Origin: Corynebacterium jeikeium
GTDB lineage: Bacteria; Actinomycetota; Actinomycetes; Mycobacteriales; Mycobacteriaceae
Length of the DNA: 64,000 bases
Direction of reading: 5' to 3'
Assembly (NCBI RefSeq): GCF_028609885.1
Contig: NZ_CP063195.1
Location: forward strand, 620,001-684,000
The translations under genes and the position numbers were made by a program. Below are positions 1 to 8,320 of this stretch, one piece after another; positions within the stretch are counted from its first letter, which is position 1, and every line of letters begins with the position of its first letter. The notes under the pieces were generated by a model. The model worked only from the letters and a program-made list of their open reading frames with translations. It was not told the origin of the DNA and did not search any database.

Positions 1-1067
1 GGCTGGGCGGGGGAGAGTGAGGCGGCGTCCGCAAGAATCTCCATCGACCGCAGCGACTCGGCCGTCGACGGCGACTGCAGCGACACCATGAGCTCGTCGG
101 CTTGAGCGTGCGTGCGGAACTCCTCGAGGTATCGGCGGACAACATCCCCCGTGCCGACGGCGGAGTAGCGCAACATATCCAGGATCTGCTGGCCGGCGGG
201 GGAATCGATGAGCATGTCCAGTTCCTCTTCCGTCAGACTGCGGCCCCGGCCGGCCATGACGCGCACGCGGGTACGACAGACCTGGCGGAACTGCTCCTCG
301 GCCTCCTCCTGGGTGTCGGCGGCGGTGACGTTGACCGCGGCGATGACATAGGGCTCCGGGTGGCGCTCCGAGGGGTTGTAGTTATCGCGGTACACCTGCA
401 CCGCCTGCGTGAGGGCGGCCGGAGCGAAGTGGCTGGCGAAGCTGTACGGCAGGCCCAGGTGCGCGGCCAGCTGCGCGCCGAACAGGGAGGAGCCGAGGAT
501 GTACAGCGGTACCTTCGTGCCCATGCCCGGCACGGCCTCCACGCCGGGGATCTTGGAGGTGCCGTTCAGGTAGCCGTAGAGCTCGGCGACGTCTTGCGGG
601 AATGTCTCTGCGGCGGAAGGCTCGCGGCGCAGGGCACGCAAGGTCATCTGGTCGGTGCCGGGGGCGCGGCCGAGGCCCAGGTCGATGCGGCCGGGGTGCA
701 GCTCCGCGAGGGTGCCGAACTGCTCGGCGATGACCAGCGGGGCGTGGTTAGGGAGCATGACGCCACCCGCGCCCAGGTTAATAGTGGAAGTCTTCGCCGC
801 GATGTGAGCGATGAGGACCGCGGGGGAGGAGCTGGCGATGGACTTCATATTGTGGTGCTCGGAGTACCAGATGCGCTCGAATCCGAGCTTTTCGGCCTGC
901 TGGGCCCACTGGACGGAGCGGTCGAAGGCGTCTGCGGGGCGTTCGCCCTTGAAGACGGTGGCGAAGTCGAGGAGGCTCAGTGGGGCGAGGGAGCTTGCTG
1001 GGCTTTCCTCGTTCGCTGGGGTGTTGTCGTTCGCCTGGGAGCTTCCGTTCGCCGTCGTGTCCGTCAT
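1..1067 (-). CDS. LLM-class flavin-dependent oxidoreductase (3' end outside the window)
   Basis: Read on the minus strand from ATG at 1065-1067, the frame stays open to the window edge, so about 355 residues are present and the C-terminus is missing. After a Ser/Asn/Pro-rich N-terminal stretch comes LSLLDFATVFKGE, then FERIWYSEHHNM, NLGAGGVMLPNHAPLVIAEQ and HPGRIDLGLGRAPG, the usual motif order of bacterial luciferase-like monooxygenases of the MsnO8 type. These enzymes bind FMN or F420 in a TIM barrel and oxidise small organic substrates; the substrate here cannot be told. It stands alone, transcribed away from the module at 1354-2297. The family call is strong and the specific reaction unknown. 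Confidence 0.85.
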   Translation of the reverse strand, partial: MTDTTANGSSQANDNTPANEESPASSLAPLSLLDFATVFKGERPADAFDRSVQWAQQAEKLGFERIWYSEHHNMKSIASSSPAVLIAHIAAKTSTINLGAGGVMLPNHAPLVIAEQFGTLAELHPGRIDLGLGRAPGTDQMTLRALRREPSAAETFPQDVAELYGYLNGTSKIPGVEAVPGMGTKVPLYILGSSLFGAQLAAHLGLPYSFASHFAPAALTQAVQVYRDNYNPSERHPEPYVIAAVNVTAADTQEEAEEQFRQVCRTRVRVMAGRGRSLTEEELDMLIDSPAGQQILDMLRYSAVGTGDVVRRYLEEFRTHAQADELMVSLQSPSTAESLRSMEILADAASLSPAQ

Positions 1068-1296
1068 GGTGGGGTTGATGCCTCCTGTTTGGGGTTTGCG
1101 GGCCTGCACTGCTTTCGGCGCTGAGTGACTTACGTTGTCGGTGCGCTTGCGTTCTTAACTAACGACAACCGCGCTGACAGGGCGAATATTCCCGTTGGGG
1201 GAGGAGTGCATGTTCCGGTTGGGTGGGGAGGAGCGGCGCGAGAGGGTCGATTCCGGCGGAAACTACCCCGCAGCGGCCGACGATCGCCTGGCATCG

Positions 1297-1420
1297 GAGG
1301 GCAAATGTCCCAAATCTTCCACTCTACTTTTATAACCATTCTGTTTGCGCTGGTCAGAAGCTCTTGACGGAACCGTCAAATCGCCCAGAATCCCGAAAGT
1401 GGAAGATTTGGGACATTCGG
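1297..1420. repeat. 124-bp element with long terminal inverted repeats, copy 1
   Basis: The arms AATGTCCCAAATCTTCCACT (1304-1323) and its exact reverse complement (1398-1417) form a perfect 20-bp inverted repeat around a 74-nt centre. A second copy of similar length lies at 9418-9540; it shares the outer start GAGGGCAAATGTCCCAAAT, the outer end GATTTGGGACATTCG and the central block ATTCTGTTTG-GC-GGTCAGA. There is no room for a transposase, so it resembles a MITE or an intergenic structured-RNA repeat. It overlaps the last 22 codons of the minus-strand gene ending at 1354. Confidence 0.8.
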
Positions 1421-2100
1421 CTCTTTAACCGTTTCCATAGCGGATACCGGGCAGGTGGCTTCACTTTGTACCCTTGCTGTTCCAAGAGCTTGATGGCAAG
1501 GTCCGGGTTCTTGCGGATCACGGTCTCCGCCTGTTTTGACAGGTATCGGTTTCTGCCTCGTTCTATGTGCTGTTGCCAACCGTCATGCGTCTGCGCATTG
1601 AATTCGTTGGCAAGAAGCTCAATCACATCTTCAAGGCAGACGCGAAAACGCTCATCTCCCATCGGATAATGAATATCTTGCTGTTGAGCCGCGGCATCAT
1701 AATTTCCTGCTCTAGCAAGTAAGAGACCAAGGGGGACTGAGTCGGAATGAAACTGGAAGTGGCTGGCAGGCTTGTTACGAGAATTTCTGTCGTACTCGAA
1801 GCGAACTATCGGGCGATACTTTTGGCCAGACTGGTACTGAACTTTGAAGGTGCTTGACTCTATCGCCAGATGTTTCTTTGTTGAATTAGTGCATAGGCGG
1901 AATTCGCAGGCTAACTGCAGCTTGTTACTTTTCGAGCTGCCAATCTCAAGCTGTTTCGAGCGTTTGATTACCGCCCTAAGCGTTTCCCTGTTGATCTCGA
2001 ATGCACTGGCTTTGATTTCCCCTACGAGGGTCGTGTCTAGGAGGGTAGCGATTTCTTGCGCGAACTCCGTGGCTTGTTCCTCGAAGGTTGCGCGATCCAA
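1354..2100 (-). CDS. Uncharacterised protein, second gene of a two-gene module
   Basis: A 248-residue soluble protein that I cannot assign to a named family. The centre carries RFEYDRNSR-x-KPASHFQFHSDS followed by HYPMGDERFRVCLEDVIELL, a histidine-rich pattern I associate with small actinobacterial proteins found in gene pairs, but this is a recollection and not a domain hit. It starts 5 nt after the stop of the 63-residue gene at 2106-2297, so the two are co-transcribed. Base composition is visibly lower in GC than the flanking core genes, suggesting transfer. The last 22 codons lie inside the 124-bp repeat at 1297-1420, so the native C-terminus may have been replaced or extended by that insertion. 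A toxin-antitoxin or small defence module is possible but unproven. Confidence 0.6.
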   Translation of the reverse strand: MDRATFEEQATEFAQEIATLLDTTLVGEIKASAFEINRETLRAVIKRSKQLEIGSSKSNKLQLACEFRLCTNSTKKHLAIESSTFKVQYQSGQKYRPIVRFEYDRNSRNKPASHFQFHSDSVPLGLLLARAGNYDAAAQQQDIHYPMGDERFRVCLEDVIELLANEFNAQTHDGWQQHIERGRNRYLSKQAETVIRKNPDLAIKLLEQQGYKVKPPARYPLWKRLKSRMSQIFHFRDSGRFDGSVKSF

Positions 2101-2105
2101 TGTAA

Positions 2106-2297
2106 TTAGCCTTCAATCAGCCAAGTGAGGGACTCGTAGCGATCCAGGAGGTCAGCCTCTTTGACTTCGAGCGCATCCGCTGCGCGAAGGCGACGCAGGC
2201 CATCCACACCGAGGGGGCCCATCTGCTTCACAACCTCGGCACGTTCAGCACGCAGCTCGGCGCTGGTCTGGGTGCGCGGAGTTAATGGCGTGGCCAT
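2106..2297 (-). CDS. Small uncharacterised protein, first gene of a two-gene module
   Basis: A 63-residue protein starting MATPLTPRTQTSAELRAERA, mostly charged and helix-prone, with no recognised domain. ATG at 2295-2297 is chosen because GGAGAG lies 4 nt upstream; longer in-frame readings have no ribosome-binding site. The stop is 5 nt before the start of the 248-residue gene. The size, charge and order (short gene first) fit an antitoxin or accessory subunit, but only by analogy. Upstream, a TTGTACAACC-TATATAC tract (about 2330-2356) is the likely promoter region; it ends directly at the IS1249-like insertion starting at 2377, so upstream regulation may have been changed. Confidence 0.6.
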   Translation of the reverse strand: MATPLTPRTQTSAELRAERAEVVKQMGPLGVDGLRRLRAADALEVKEADLLDRYESLTWLIEG

Positions 2298-2419
2298 AAT
2301 CTCTCCAATCGTTGTGTGTGAGCGGTGTATCTGAAGTATATATCGCAGGTTGTACAACGCGGGGGACAATAGGGCGGGGTTAAGTAAAGAAAAGTGTGTC
2401 TTTTCCGGGCGTGTTGCGG

Positions 2420-3603
2420 TTATTTGATCCAGCCTTTTTGGATGCCGAGGTTGTGTTGGTAGCTGGTGTCGATGGCGGTGTCGTATTCTGCTGGTGCACC
2501 GATGTCATTGGTAGTGGCTGTGGTGTTGTGGGTGATCAGGTCTGTTGCTGTGGAAAGTGCGTCTTGACCCCATCGTTGGTCCCTGGCGATCTTGACCGGA
2601 TCGTCAGGGACTTCTGTATGTAGATACAGCCACCAATCCATCACTGTGCGTTGATGCGGTAGTGATAGTCCGCGGTGTCTGCGGGCTAGTTCTTTTATGG
2701 GGGCGTTGATGCCACCTTCGAGGCTGTTTGTTGTTGCTGCAAGGTTGTCGGGGTCGATGGTTGTTGGTGGGGGTTGCAGGTAGGTAAACAGCAGGTCTCT
2801 GCGGTGCAGAGATAGCAATGATTGATAGGCCGCTCGGACGCGTTGGTGGGTGTAGACCTTGGTGTAGGCGCCGGTAGCAGGGTCTTTGATGGTGGTTTTC
2901 TCGTTCATCCATTCCCGGTAGGTGTGGTCGAATTCGTGCAGGTGGGCGACCCATGTGGATGCTTGGTCAAGGTCGGTGATGCGAGTGAGTTTCAGGGCTA
3001 GGCGGTAGAGGGTTTTGCCGGCATCGGTGCGGGGTTGCTGGTGGTGTGGCGGCGGACTGTTCGTTGGGCGTGGACGAGGCAGCGTTGGATGCGTGTTGTT
3101 GGCCAGCAGTGGTGGATGGCTGATTGGGCACCTTGTCCGCCGTCTGTGACTGCGATTAGTGGTGCGGCAATGGGGCGTAGGAGTTCGGTGTAGGCGGCGG
3201 TGGTTTCGTGTCTGGCCCAGGTCCAGTTGATGACGTGGGTTTTACTGGCTGCGATCAGGAGGCATCCGGACTTTAGATAGGTCGCGTCGAGGAAGATTTG
3301 GTCATGGATGCGGAATGAGTCGATGGTGGGTGTGGGGATGATCCACCAGCACCATCGGAATCGGTGGTGCATGGTTTGCCTGGTTACGCCATGGTGTGCG
3401 GCGAAGGTGGTTAGAGATTGGGTGCCGGTGGCCCATTGGATGAACAAAGCCATGGTGGCGGTATTTTTGTTGTGGGTTTGGGTGTTGCGGGTAAAGGAGT
3501 GTCCGCAGTGGGTGCAGCGCCAACGGGTGGTTGATTTGCTGGTGGTGCCGTTTTTCTTTGTGTTGTTGCCGCATAGTGGGCAGCTGGGGCGGTTGGTGGT
3601 CAT
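2420..3603 (-). pseudogene. IS1249-group transposase, frameshifted
   Basis: The N-terminal part (from ATG at 3603) has a zinc ribbon CPLCGNNTKKNG...RWRCTHCGHSF and a DDE-type core (IFLDATYLKSGCL, AVTDGGQGAQS). Against the copy at 14972-19038, one C is missing in a C-run near 3030-3035: the other copy reads SNPRTDAGKTLYR where this one goes out of frame to SNPAPMPAKPSTA and stops at 2998. The rest of the protein, including TNSLEGGINAPIK with the expected catalytic Glu, continues in the shifted frame to a stop at 2420. The promoter side is also interrupted by the IS3 element at 3631, so this copy should be inactive unless frameshifting rescues it. Confidence 0.85.
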
Positions 3604-3748
3604 CCTTTAATCCAACCGGTGTGCGGTTAGTGGGGTTGCTCGCAAATCGTGGACACGTAGTGGAGCTACCTAGTGGTTAGGCAGCTATTTCTTTTCTGCT
3701 GTTGATTGCGCCGGCGTGGTTCTCGAAGTCGACGGGGCTGACCATCCC

Positions 3749-5190
3749 GAGAGTGTCCGATTCTTTGTGTGCGGGGGGCTTGGGTTACAAGTAGTCCGCG
3801 AATCGGTCGGGGTACGCCACAGCTAGTTGGTTGATGGCTTGTTTCCACCCGGTGGCTTTCGCTCCTTCAATATAGCCGTTGCATTCGATGTCGCGTTTCG
3901 CTTTCTTCGCTCGCTGGGCGGCGCGCTTGTCTTCGATGTTGCAGATCATCAGCCACAGCGTTTTCAGCGCCGCAGTATCGTTCGGGAATTGCCCCCGGTT
4001 ACGGGTAGCTTTCCGCAGTTCAGCGTTGAGCGACTCGATTGAATTGGTGGTGTAGAGCACCCGGCGTGCGGCCGGCGGGAACTGCAGAAACGGTATGAAC
4101 CGCTCCCACGCGTCGCGCCAGACTTTGACCGACTGCGGGTATTTACGGCCCAGTTCACTGGCCTCGAAAGCATCAAGGCTGGCCCGGGCGGTGTCCTCGT
4201 TGGCGGCCGTGTAGACCTCACGTAGCGCACGGGAGACAGATTTGCGGTCCTGGTAGGACACCCACCGGTTCGCAGCTCGAATTAGGTGCACGATGCAGGT
4301 CTGCACCATAGAATTCGGCCAGGTTGCCTCCACGGCTTCCGGTAGACCTTTCAGCCCGTCGCAGCAGACGATGAACACGTCTTGGACACCCCGGTTGGCC
4401 AGATCCGCGCACACCGATGCCCAGAATGCAGCGCCTTCATTTTCAGCGATCCACAATCCCAAGATGTGCTTGATGCCGTCGATGTCGATGCCAACAGCCA
4501 TGTAGCAGGCTTTGTTGACCACGCGGTGACCGTCACGGATTTTGACGCGGAGTGCGTCGAGGAAGATCACCGGGTAAAACTCGTCGAGCTGGCGGTTTTG
4601 CCAGATCATGACCTCGTCTAACACCGCATCGGTAATCGTGCTGATCGTATCCGGGCTCATATCCACCCCAAGCGTGGTTGCGAGATGGTGTTGAATATCG
4701 CGCACTGTCATCCCGCCGGCGTACAGCGAGACGATCATATCGTCGAGCTCTGTCAGCCGACGTGCGCCCTTGGGCACCATCTTCGGTGTAAACGTGCCGG
4801 CACGATCCCTGGGCACGGTCACTTCCACTGCACCGTAGCCAGAATTGACGGTCTTGGTGTACGACCCGTTGCGGTGATTGCTCTCCTGCGCGGCTTCCAC
4901 CTGGGCTTTGGCCTTACGGTCGGAATGTCCGTAGCCCAAATGCGCATCCATTTCCGCCTGCAGACCAGCGTTGATCGATGCCTGCAGCAGGCCTTTGACC
5001 AAGTCGCTTGCATCATCAGCGGACGTCGACAGCTCGCTGATCAAGCTAGCGAGCTCAGGATTTTCCATCAGCTTCTCGCTGATCTCGTTGACCCTTGCCG
5101 GGTCATGGCCTTTCTTCGGTGACACAGCAGTCATTATCAGTGAAACTCCTTCTAGATCAGAGCCTCACACACAAACTTCCTGACACCCTC
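3749..5190 (-). mobile_element. IS256-family element A, copy 1 (1,442 bp)
   Basis: The ends are GAGAGTGTCCGATTCTTTGTG and, inverted on the right, GAGGGTGTCAGGAAGTTTGTG. An 8-bp target duplication ACCATCCC lies at 3741-3748 and 5191-5198. A second copy of exactly the same length and the same encoded protein is at 16663-18104, in the same orientation. Confidence 0.92.
3785..5134 (-). CDS. IS256-family (mutator-type) transposase A, copy 1
   Basis: A 449-residue DDE transposase of normal family length. The catalytic residues lie in VIFLDALRVKIRDG, VFIVCCDGLKGLPE and YTTNSIESLNAELRK. The N-terminal third is a helical DNA-binding region (MENPELASLISEL...GLQAEMDAHLGYGHSDRKA), followed by the conserved NHRNGSYTKTV and VTVPRDRAGTFTPKMVPK segments. 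The frame is intact and identical in translation to the copy at 16699-18048, so it is probably functional and recently moved. The gene ends 35 bp inside the left terminal repeat. Confidence 0.95.
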   Translation of the reverse strand: MTAVSPKKGHDPARVNEISEKLMENPELASLISELSTSADDASDLVKGLLQASINAGLQAEMDAHLGYGHSDRKAKAQVEAAQESNHRNGSYTKTVNSGYGAVEVTVPRDRAGTFTPKMVPKGARRLTELDDMIVSLYAGGMTVRDIQHHLATTLGVDMSPDTISTITDAVLDEVMIWQNRQLDEFYPVIFLDALRVKIRDGHRVVNKACYMAVGIDIDGIKHILGLWIAENEGAAFWASVCADLANRGVQDVFIVCCDGLKGLPEAVEATWPNSMVQTCIVHLIRAANRWVSYQDRKSVSRALREVYTAANEDTARASLDAFEASELGRKYPQSVKVWRDAWERFIPFLQFPPAARRVLYTTNSIESLNAELRKATRNRGQFPNDTAALKTLWLMICNIEDKRAAQRAKKAKRDIECNGYIEGAKATGWKQAINQLAVAYPDRFADYL

Positions 5191-6025
5191 ACCATCCCGA
5201 GTGCAGAGTGCCGGCGCCGGCGGTTGTAGACGACTTCAATCCAGTAGGCAACAGCCTTGCGTGCAGCATCACGGGTAGGCCATCGCTTACGGTCGTAGAA
5301 TTCAGTCTTTAGCGTCGACCAGAACGACTCAGCCATCGCGTTATCGAAGCACACGCCAGTGCGCCCCACAGACTGAGCGATGCCCAGTCTGCGGCAGACC
5401 TCCCAGAGCTTCTCGCTAGTGAATTGCGTTCCACGGTCAGCGTGAAACACCAGCCCATCAGGAACGTCACCGCGCAGCGTATGCGCCATCCGCAGGGCCC
5501 GTTCAACCAAACTTGTGTCTTGAACACTATCCATTGCCCAGCCCAGTACCCTGCGGGAATGACCATCGCGGACCGCGCACAAGTACAACCATCCCTCGCT
5601 GGTGCGTAGGTAGGTAATATCCGACATCCACACCCGGTTGAGCTCACCAGTATCAAACATGCGCTTGACCAGGTCAGGAAGAGTTGACTTACGCTTGGCT
5701 TGAATCGTTGTCACCGGGACAAAGGCACGCGGTGAAATCCCTTCAATGCCCATCATGCGCATCCGCTTCGCCACAGTCTTACGGTTAAGCGAAATGTGGT
5801 AGCGCTCGGCGAGCTCTGCGGTGATCCGCGGAGCACCATAAACCTCATCAGAGTCTTTCCAAATCTGATGAATCTTACGGTCAACATCATCGTAAAATGC
5901 AACACGATCATCCTTTCCGGATAGTCGTTTCTGCTGCACATGGGCCCATTTGTAGTATCCAGACCGAGATACTTTTAATAGCCGTGCCATGCGCTTGATG
6001 CTGTAGTTCGCCTTCTCCTGCCGCA

Positions 6026-6343
6026 TCAATTCGAACTTTTCTGCTCGCGTTGCTTCGCAGCGAAGAAGGCCGTCGCTTTTGACAAAAACTCGTTATCCAT
6101 CTTGGCTTCTGCCAACTCACGGCGCAGACGAGCATTCTCAGCACGAAGATCAGCCTCACTCATCCCATCCGAGGCTCCTCGGCGTTCACGCTCGAGTTTG
6201 ACCCACCGGCCCAAAAGCCCGGCGGAAACACCGATTTCCTTAGCCACATGAGCGATCGGGCGCTCTGACTCGATTACCAGGTTCGCGGCTTCACGCCGAT
6301 ACTCCGGCGTGTACTTCTTGCGCTGTTGACTCACAATGAACAT
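6026..6343 (-). CDS. IS3-family orfA (DNA-binding subunit)
   Basis: A 105-residue protein with an N-terminal helix-turn-helix (KYTPEYRREAANLVIESERPIAHVAKEIGVS...LGRWVK) and a C-terminal leucine-zipper-like coiled coil (ADLRAENARLRRELAEAKMDNEFLSKATAFF), the standard OrfA layout. It overlaps orfB, which lies in the -1 frame, so it supplies both free OrfA and the N-terminus of the OrfAB transposase. It is intact, but its partner orfB is broken by the IS256-family element. Confidence 0.9.
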   Translation of the reverse strand: MFIVSQQRKKYTPEYRREAANLVIESERPIAHVAKEIGVSAGLLGRWVKLERERRGASDGMSEADLRAENARLRRELAEAKMDNEFLSKATAFFAAKQREQKSSN

Positions 6344-6569
6344 CCTCTCCTACGGACACAAGATCCGTACAAATAGGGTGTCCACTAAACGAGGGTAACC
6401 TCATTAGCACAAATGTGGCCGGAGGTGCGGGATGGTGTGGGTAATAGCTTTCGGGGAGCTATTCTTTGGTGATTTGTGGTGTGTGGTCTGGGGTTATGGT
6501 GGCATGCGGACACACTTTTCTTTACTTAACCCTAGGGCGCGGCCGTTGAAGTCGACGAAGCCAAAGCGA

Positions 6570-6610
6570 AACCCTCGCCCGCTGGATAAGATTCCAAGCG
6601 AACGAGGGTT
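6570..6610 (-). terminator. Putative terminator downstream of tRNA-Lys
   Basis: AACCCTCG (6570-6577) pairs perfectly with CGAGGGTT (6603-6610). Read on the minus strand it begins 7 nt after the tRNA-Lys 3' end and is followed by a modest T-rich tract. It lies just outside the IS1249-like insertion. Confidence 0.5.
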
Positions 6611-6616
6611 GAACTG

Positions 6617-6689
<73 letters not shown>

Positions 6690-7080
6690 GTGTTATTCGA
6701 AGCGCTGTGCGCCTCGGCAACGTGGAAAACTTTATACCCAGGTAGCGCAACAATACAAATCGCCTGGTCAGGGTGGGTAAATTGATGTGTTGTTTAAGCG
6801 GCTTATGTGACTGTCCACGTACAGAATTCGGGACGATACCCCGCGCTGTGTGTGGCAAAGAGACCGATCAATCCGCCCCCATACGCCCGCATCCGCAATG
6901 TGTTCGTCCGACCCGTGTGGCAGGGAGCACTCGGGCGGTTCGCCGACCCAATCACCGTTTATAACGTTTACGCTACGAACTGCCGGAACGCGCCGAAATA
7001 ACTAACGCTCCCCTGTAGCCAAGCGATATGGTTTAGGACAGTCACTTTTACACACACTTTGCCTCTTCTTGGAGTTAGTC

Positions 7081-8277
7081 TTGCGCAACACCAAGGTTTT
7101 CGGAAAAACCTTTTCACGGATCACTGCGGCGTCATTAACCATTGCCCTAGCTGCCTTCACCGCGTCGTGCACAATCGACCGCAACAGCGACGAGCCGCAG
7201 ATCAGTTCCAACGCCTCGACCGGTGAGAACGAGAAGAAGGAAGAAAACAAGCTGTCCTCCAACGTGAAGGACGGCGACACCGAAGTCGACGTCACCGAGC
7301 ATGTGCAGGTCAAGGGCGACAAGAAGATCGACAAGGTCTCGCTGACCAACGACGCAGGTGAGGAAGTAAAGGGCAAGTTCAACGAGGACAAGACCGAGTG
7401 GACCGTCCCCACCAAGCTCGGCTACTCGCGCACCTACACGCTCACCGCGAAGTCCGGCGACCAGAAGCTCGAGCAGACCTTCACCACCATGACCCCCGGT
7501 ATGACGCTCAACGGTGCCCTGGCCCCGCTTGACGGGTCGACCGTGGGCATCGGCCAAACCATCTCTCTTCGTTTTGACGCCCCCGTGGAAGACCGCAAGG
7601 CAGTGGAAGATGCCATCACCGTGGAAACCACGCCGAAGGTGGAAGGAGCTTTCTACTGGATCACGGCCCAGGAAGTGCGCTGGCGCCCCGAGAAGTACTG
7701 GAAGCCCGGCACCAAGGTCAACGTGAAGGCCAACCTGTACGGCACGAAGATTGGCGAGGGCGTGTACGGCGGCGAAGACCGCAGCGCGAAGTTCACCATC
7801 GGTGACGCTATGCGTGCCATCGTGGACGACAGCACCAAGATGATGACCATCAAGAAGAACGGCAAGACCGTGCAGACCATGCCGGTTTCCCTGGGGCGGG
7901 ACTACCAGTACCCCACGCCGAACGGCAAGTACATCATCGGCGACCAGTTCGAGACACTGACCATGGACTCTTCGACGTTCGGCCTGACGGGCGCGGGCTC
8001 GTACGTGACGGACGTGCAGTACGCGACGCAGATGAGCTACTCCGGCATTTACATCCACGCTGCGCCGTGGAGTGTGTACGCACAGGGCAACACCAACACT
8101 TCGCACGGCTGCATCAACGTGAGCGTGGAGAACGCCGCATGGGTGTTTAACAACATGAAGCGCGGCGACATCGTTGAGGTGAAGAATACGCAGGGCGAGA
8201 CCCTAAACGGCTCCGACGGCCTGGGTGACTGGAACATCCCGTGGAAGACTTGGAAGGCCGGCAATTCGGAGGGGTAG
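7081..8277 (+). CDS. L,D-transpeptidase, exported (LdtMt2-like)
   Basis: About 398 residues. The start is taken as TTG at 7081 because GGAG (7071-7074) lies 6 nt upstream; an in-frame TTG at 7069 lacks a site. The N-terminus (RNTKVFGKTFSRITAASLTI then ALAAFTASC) is a signal peptide with a possible lipobox cysteine. Ig-like domains follow (TMTPGMTLNGALAPLDGSTVGIGQTI), then the YkuD catalytic domain ending in YIHAAPWSVYAQ and NTSHGCINVS, where the cysteine is the nucleophile. It makes 3-3 (mDAP-mDAP) peptidoglycan crosslinks, or attaches proteins, in the periplasm-like zone. The gene stands alone between tRNA-Lys and a convergent synthase gene. Confidence 0.93.
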   Translation: MRNTKVFGKTFSRITAASLTIALAAFTASCTIDRNSDEPQISSNASTGENEKKEENKLSSNVKDGDTEVDVTEHVQVKGDKKIDKVSLTNDAGEEVKGKFNEDKTEWTVPTKLGYSRTYTLTAKSGDQKLEQTFTTMTPGMTLNGALAPLDGSTVGIGQTISLRFDAPVEDRKAVEDAITVETTPKVEGAFYWITAQEVRWRPEKYWKPGTKVNVKANLYGTKIGEGVYGGEDRSAKFTIGDAMRAIVDDSTKMMTIKKNGKTVQTMPVSLGRDYQYPTPNGKYIIGDQFETLTMDSSTFGLTGAGSYVTDVQYATQMSYSGIYIHAAPWSVYAQGNTNTSHGCINVSVENAAWVFNNMKRGDIVEVKNTQGETLNGSDGLGDWNIPWKTWKAGNSEG

Positions 8278-8320
8278 CTGGCGCTGGCGTGTGCTGGCCG
8301 GCCCGGCTCGGTGCCGTTGC

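Larger units (their letters stand above)
3677..6029 (-). pseudogene. IS3-family orfB transposase, interrupted near its C-terminus
   Basis: The integrase core shows the DDE residues in VWMSDITYLRTSEGWLY, GLVFHADRGTQFTS and CFDNAMAESFWSTLKTE. The frame continues upstream as AEKFELMRQEKANYS, placing it at -1 relative to orfA, so the product is normally made by -1 ribosomal frameshifting at the CAGAAAAG region near 6040-6050. After NRRRRHSALGM the frame runs into the IS256-family insertion (3749-5190). Removing that insertion and one 8-bp duplication restores SALGMVSPVDFENHAG and a stop at 3677-3679. With the insertion, the last 21 or so native residues are replaced by VRVSGSLCVRL. Confidence 0.85.
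3631..6403 (-). mobile_element. IS3-family element, copy 1, interrupted by an IS256-family element
   Basis: The ends are TGGGGTTGCTC and GGGTAACCTCA (TG...CA termini, imperfect inverted repeat), flanked by a 4-bp duplication TTAG at 3627-3630 and 6404-6407. Without the inner IS256 element and its duplicated 8 bp, the element is about 1.32 kb with overlapping orfA and orfB, normal for the family. It sits about 27 bp upstream of the IS1249-like transposase start, so it also separates that gene from its promoter. Confidence 0.85.
2377..6532 (-). mobile_element. IS1249-like element (IS256 family, IS1249 group), copy 1, split by a nested IS3 element
   Basis: Both ends carry the same 24-bp inverted repeat, beginning GGGTTAAGTAAAGAAAAGTG and ending in TGTC. 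TAGGGCG is duplicated directly outside (2370-2376 and 6533-6539), consistent with the short target duplications of the family. The left part holds the transposase gene and the right part (6404-6532) the leader; they are separated by the IS3 element at 3631-6403. A second copy in the opposite orientation lies at 14820-19081. The insertion separates the two-gene module from tRNA-Lys without breaking a recognisable gene. Confidence 0.85.

Noticed and set aside
102..1124. A 340-residue plus-strand frame at the left edge
   Set aside because: The minus strand encodes a recognisable LLM monooxygenase across the same bases; the plus frame is Gly/Ala/Arg-rich without motifs.
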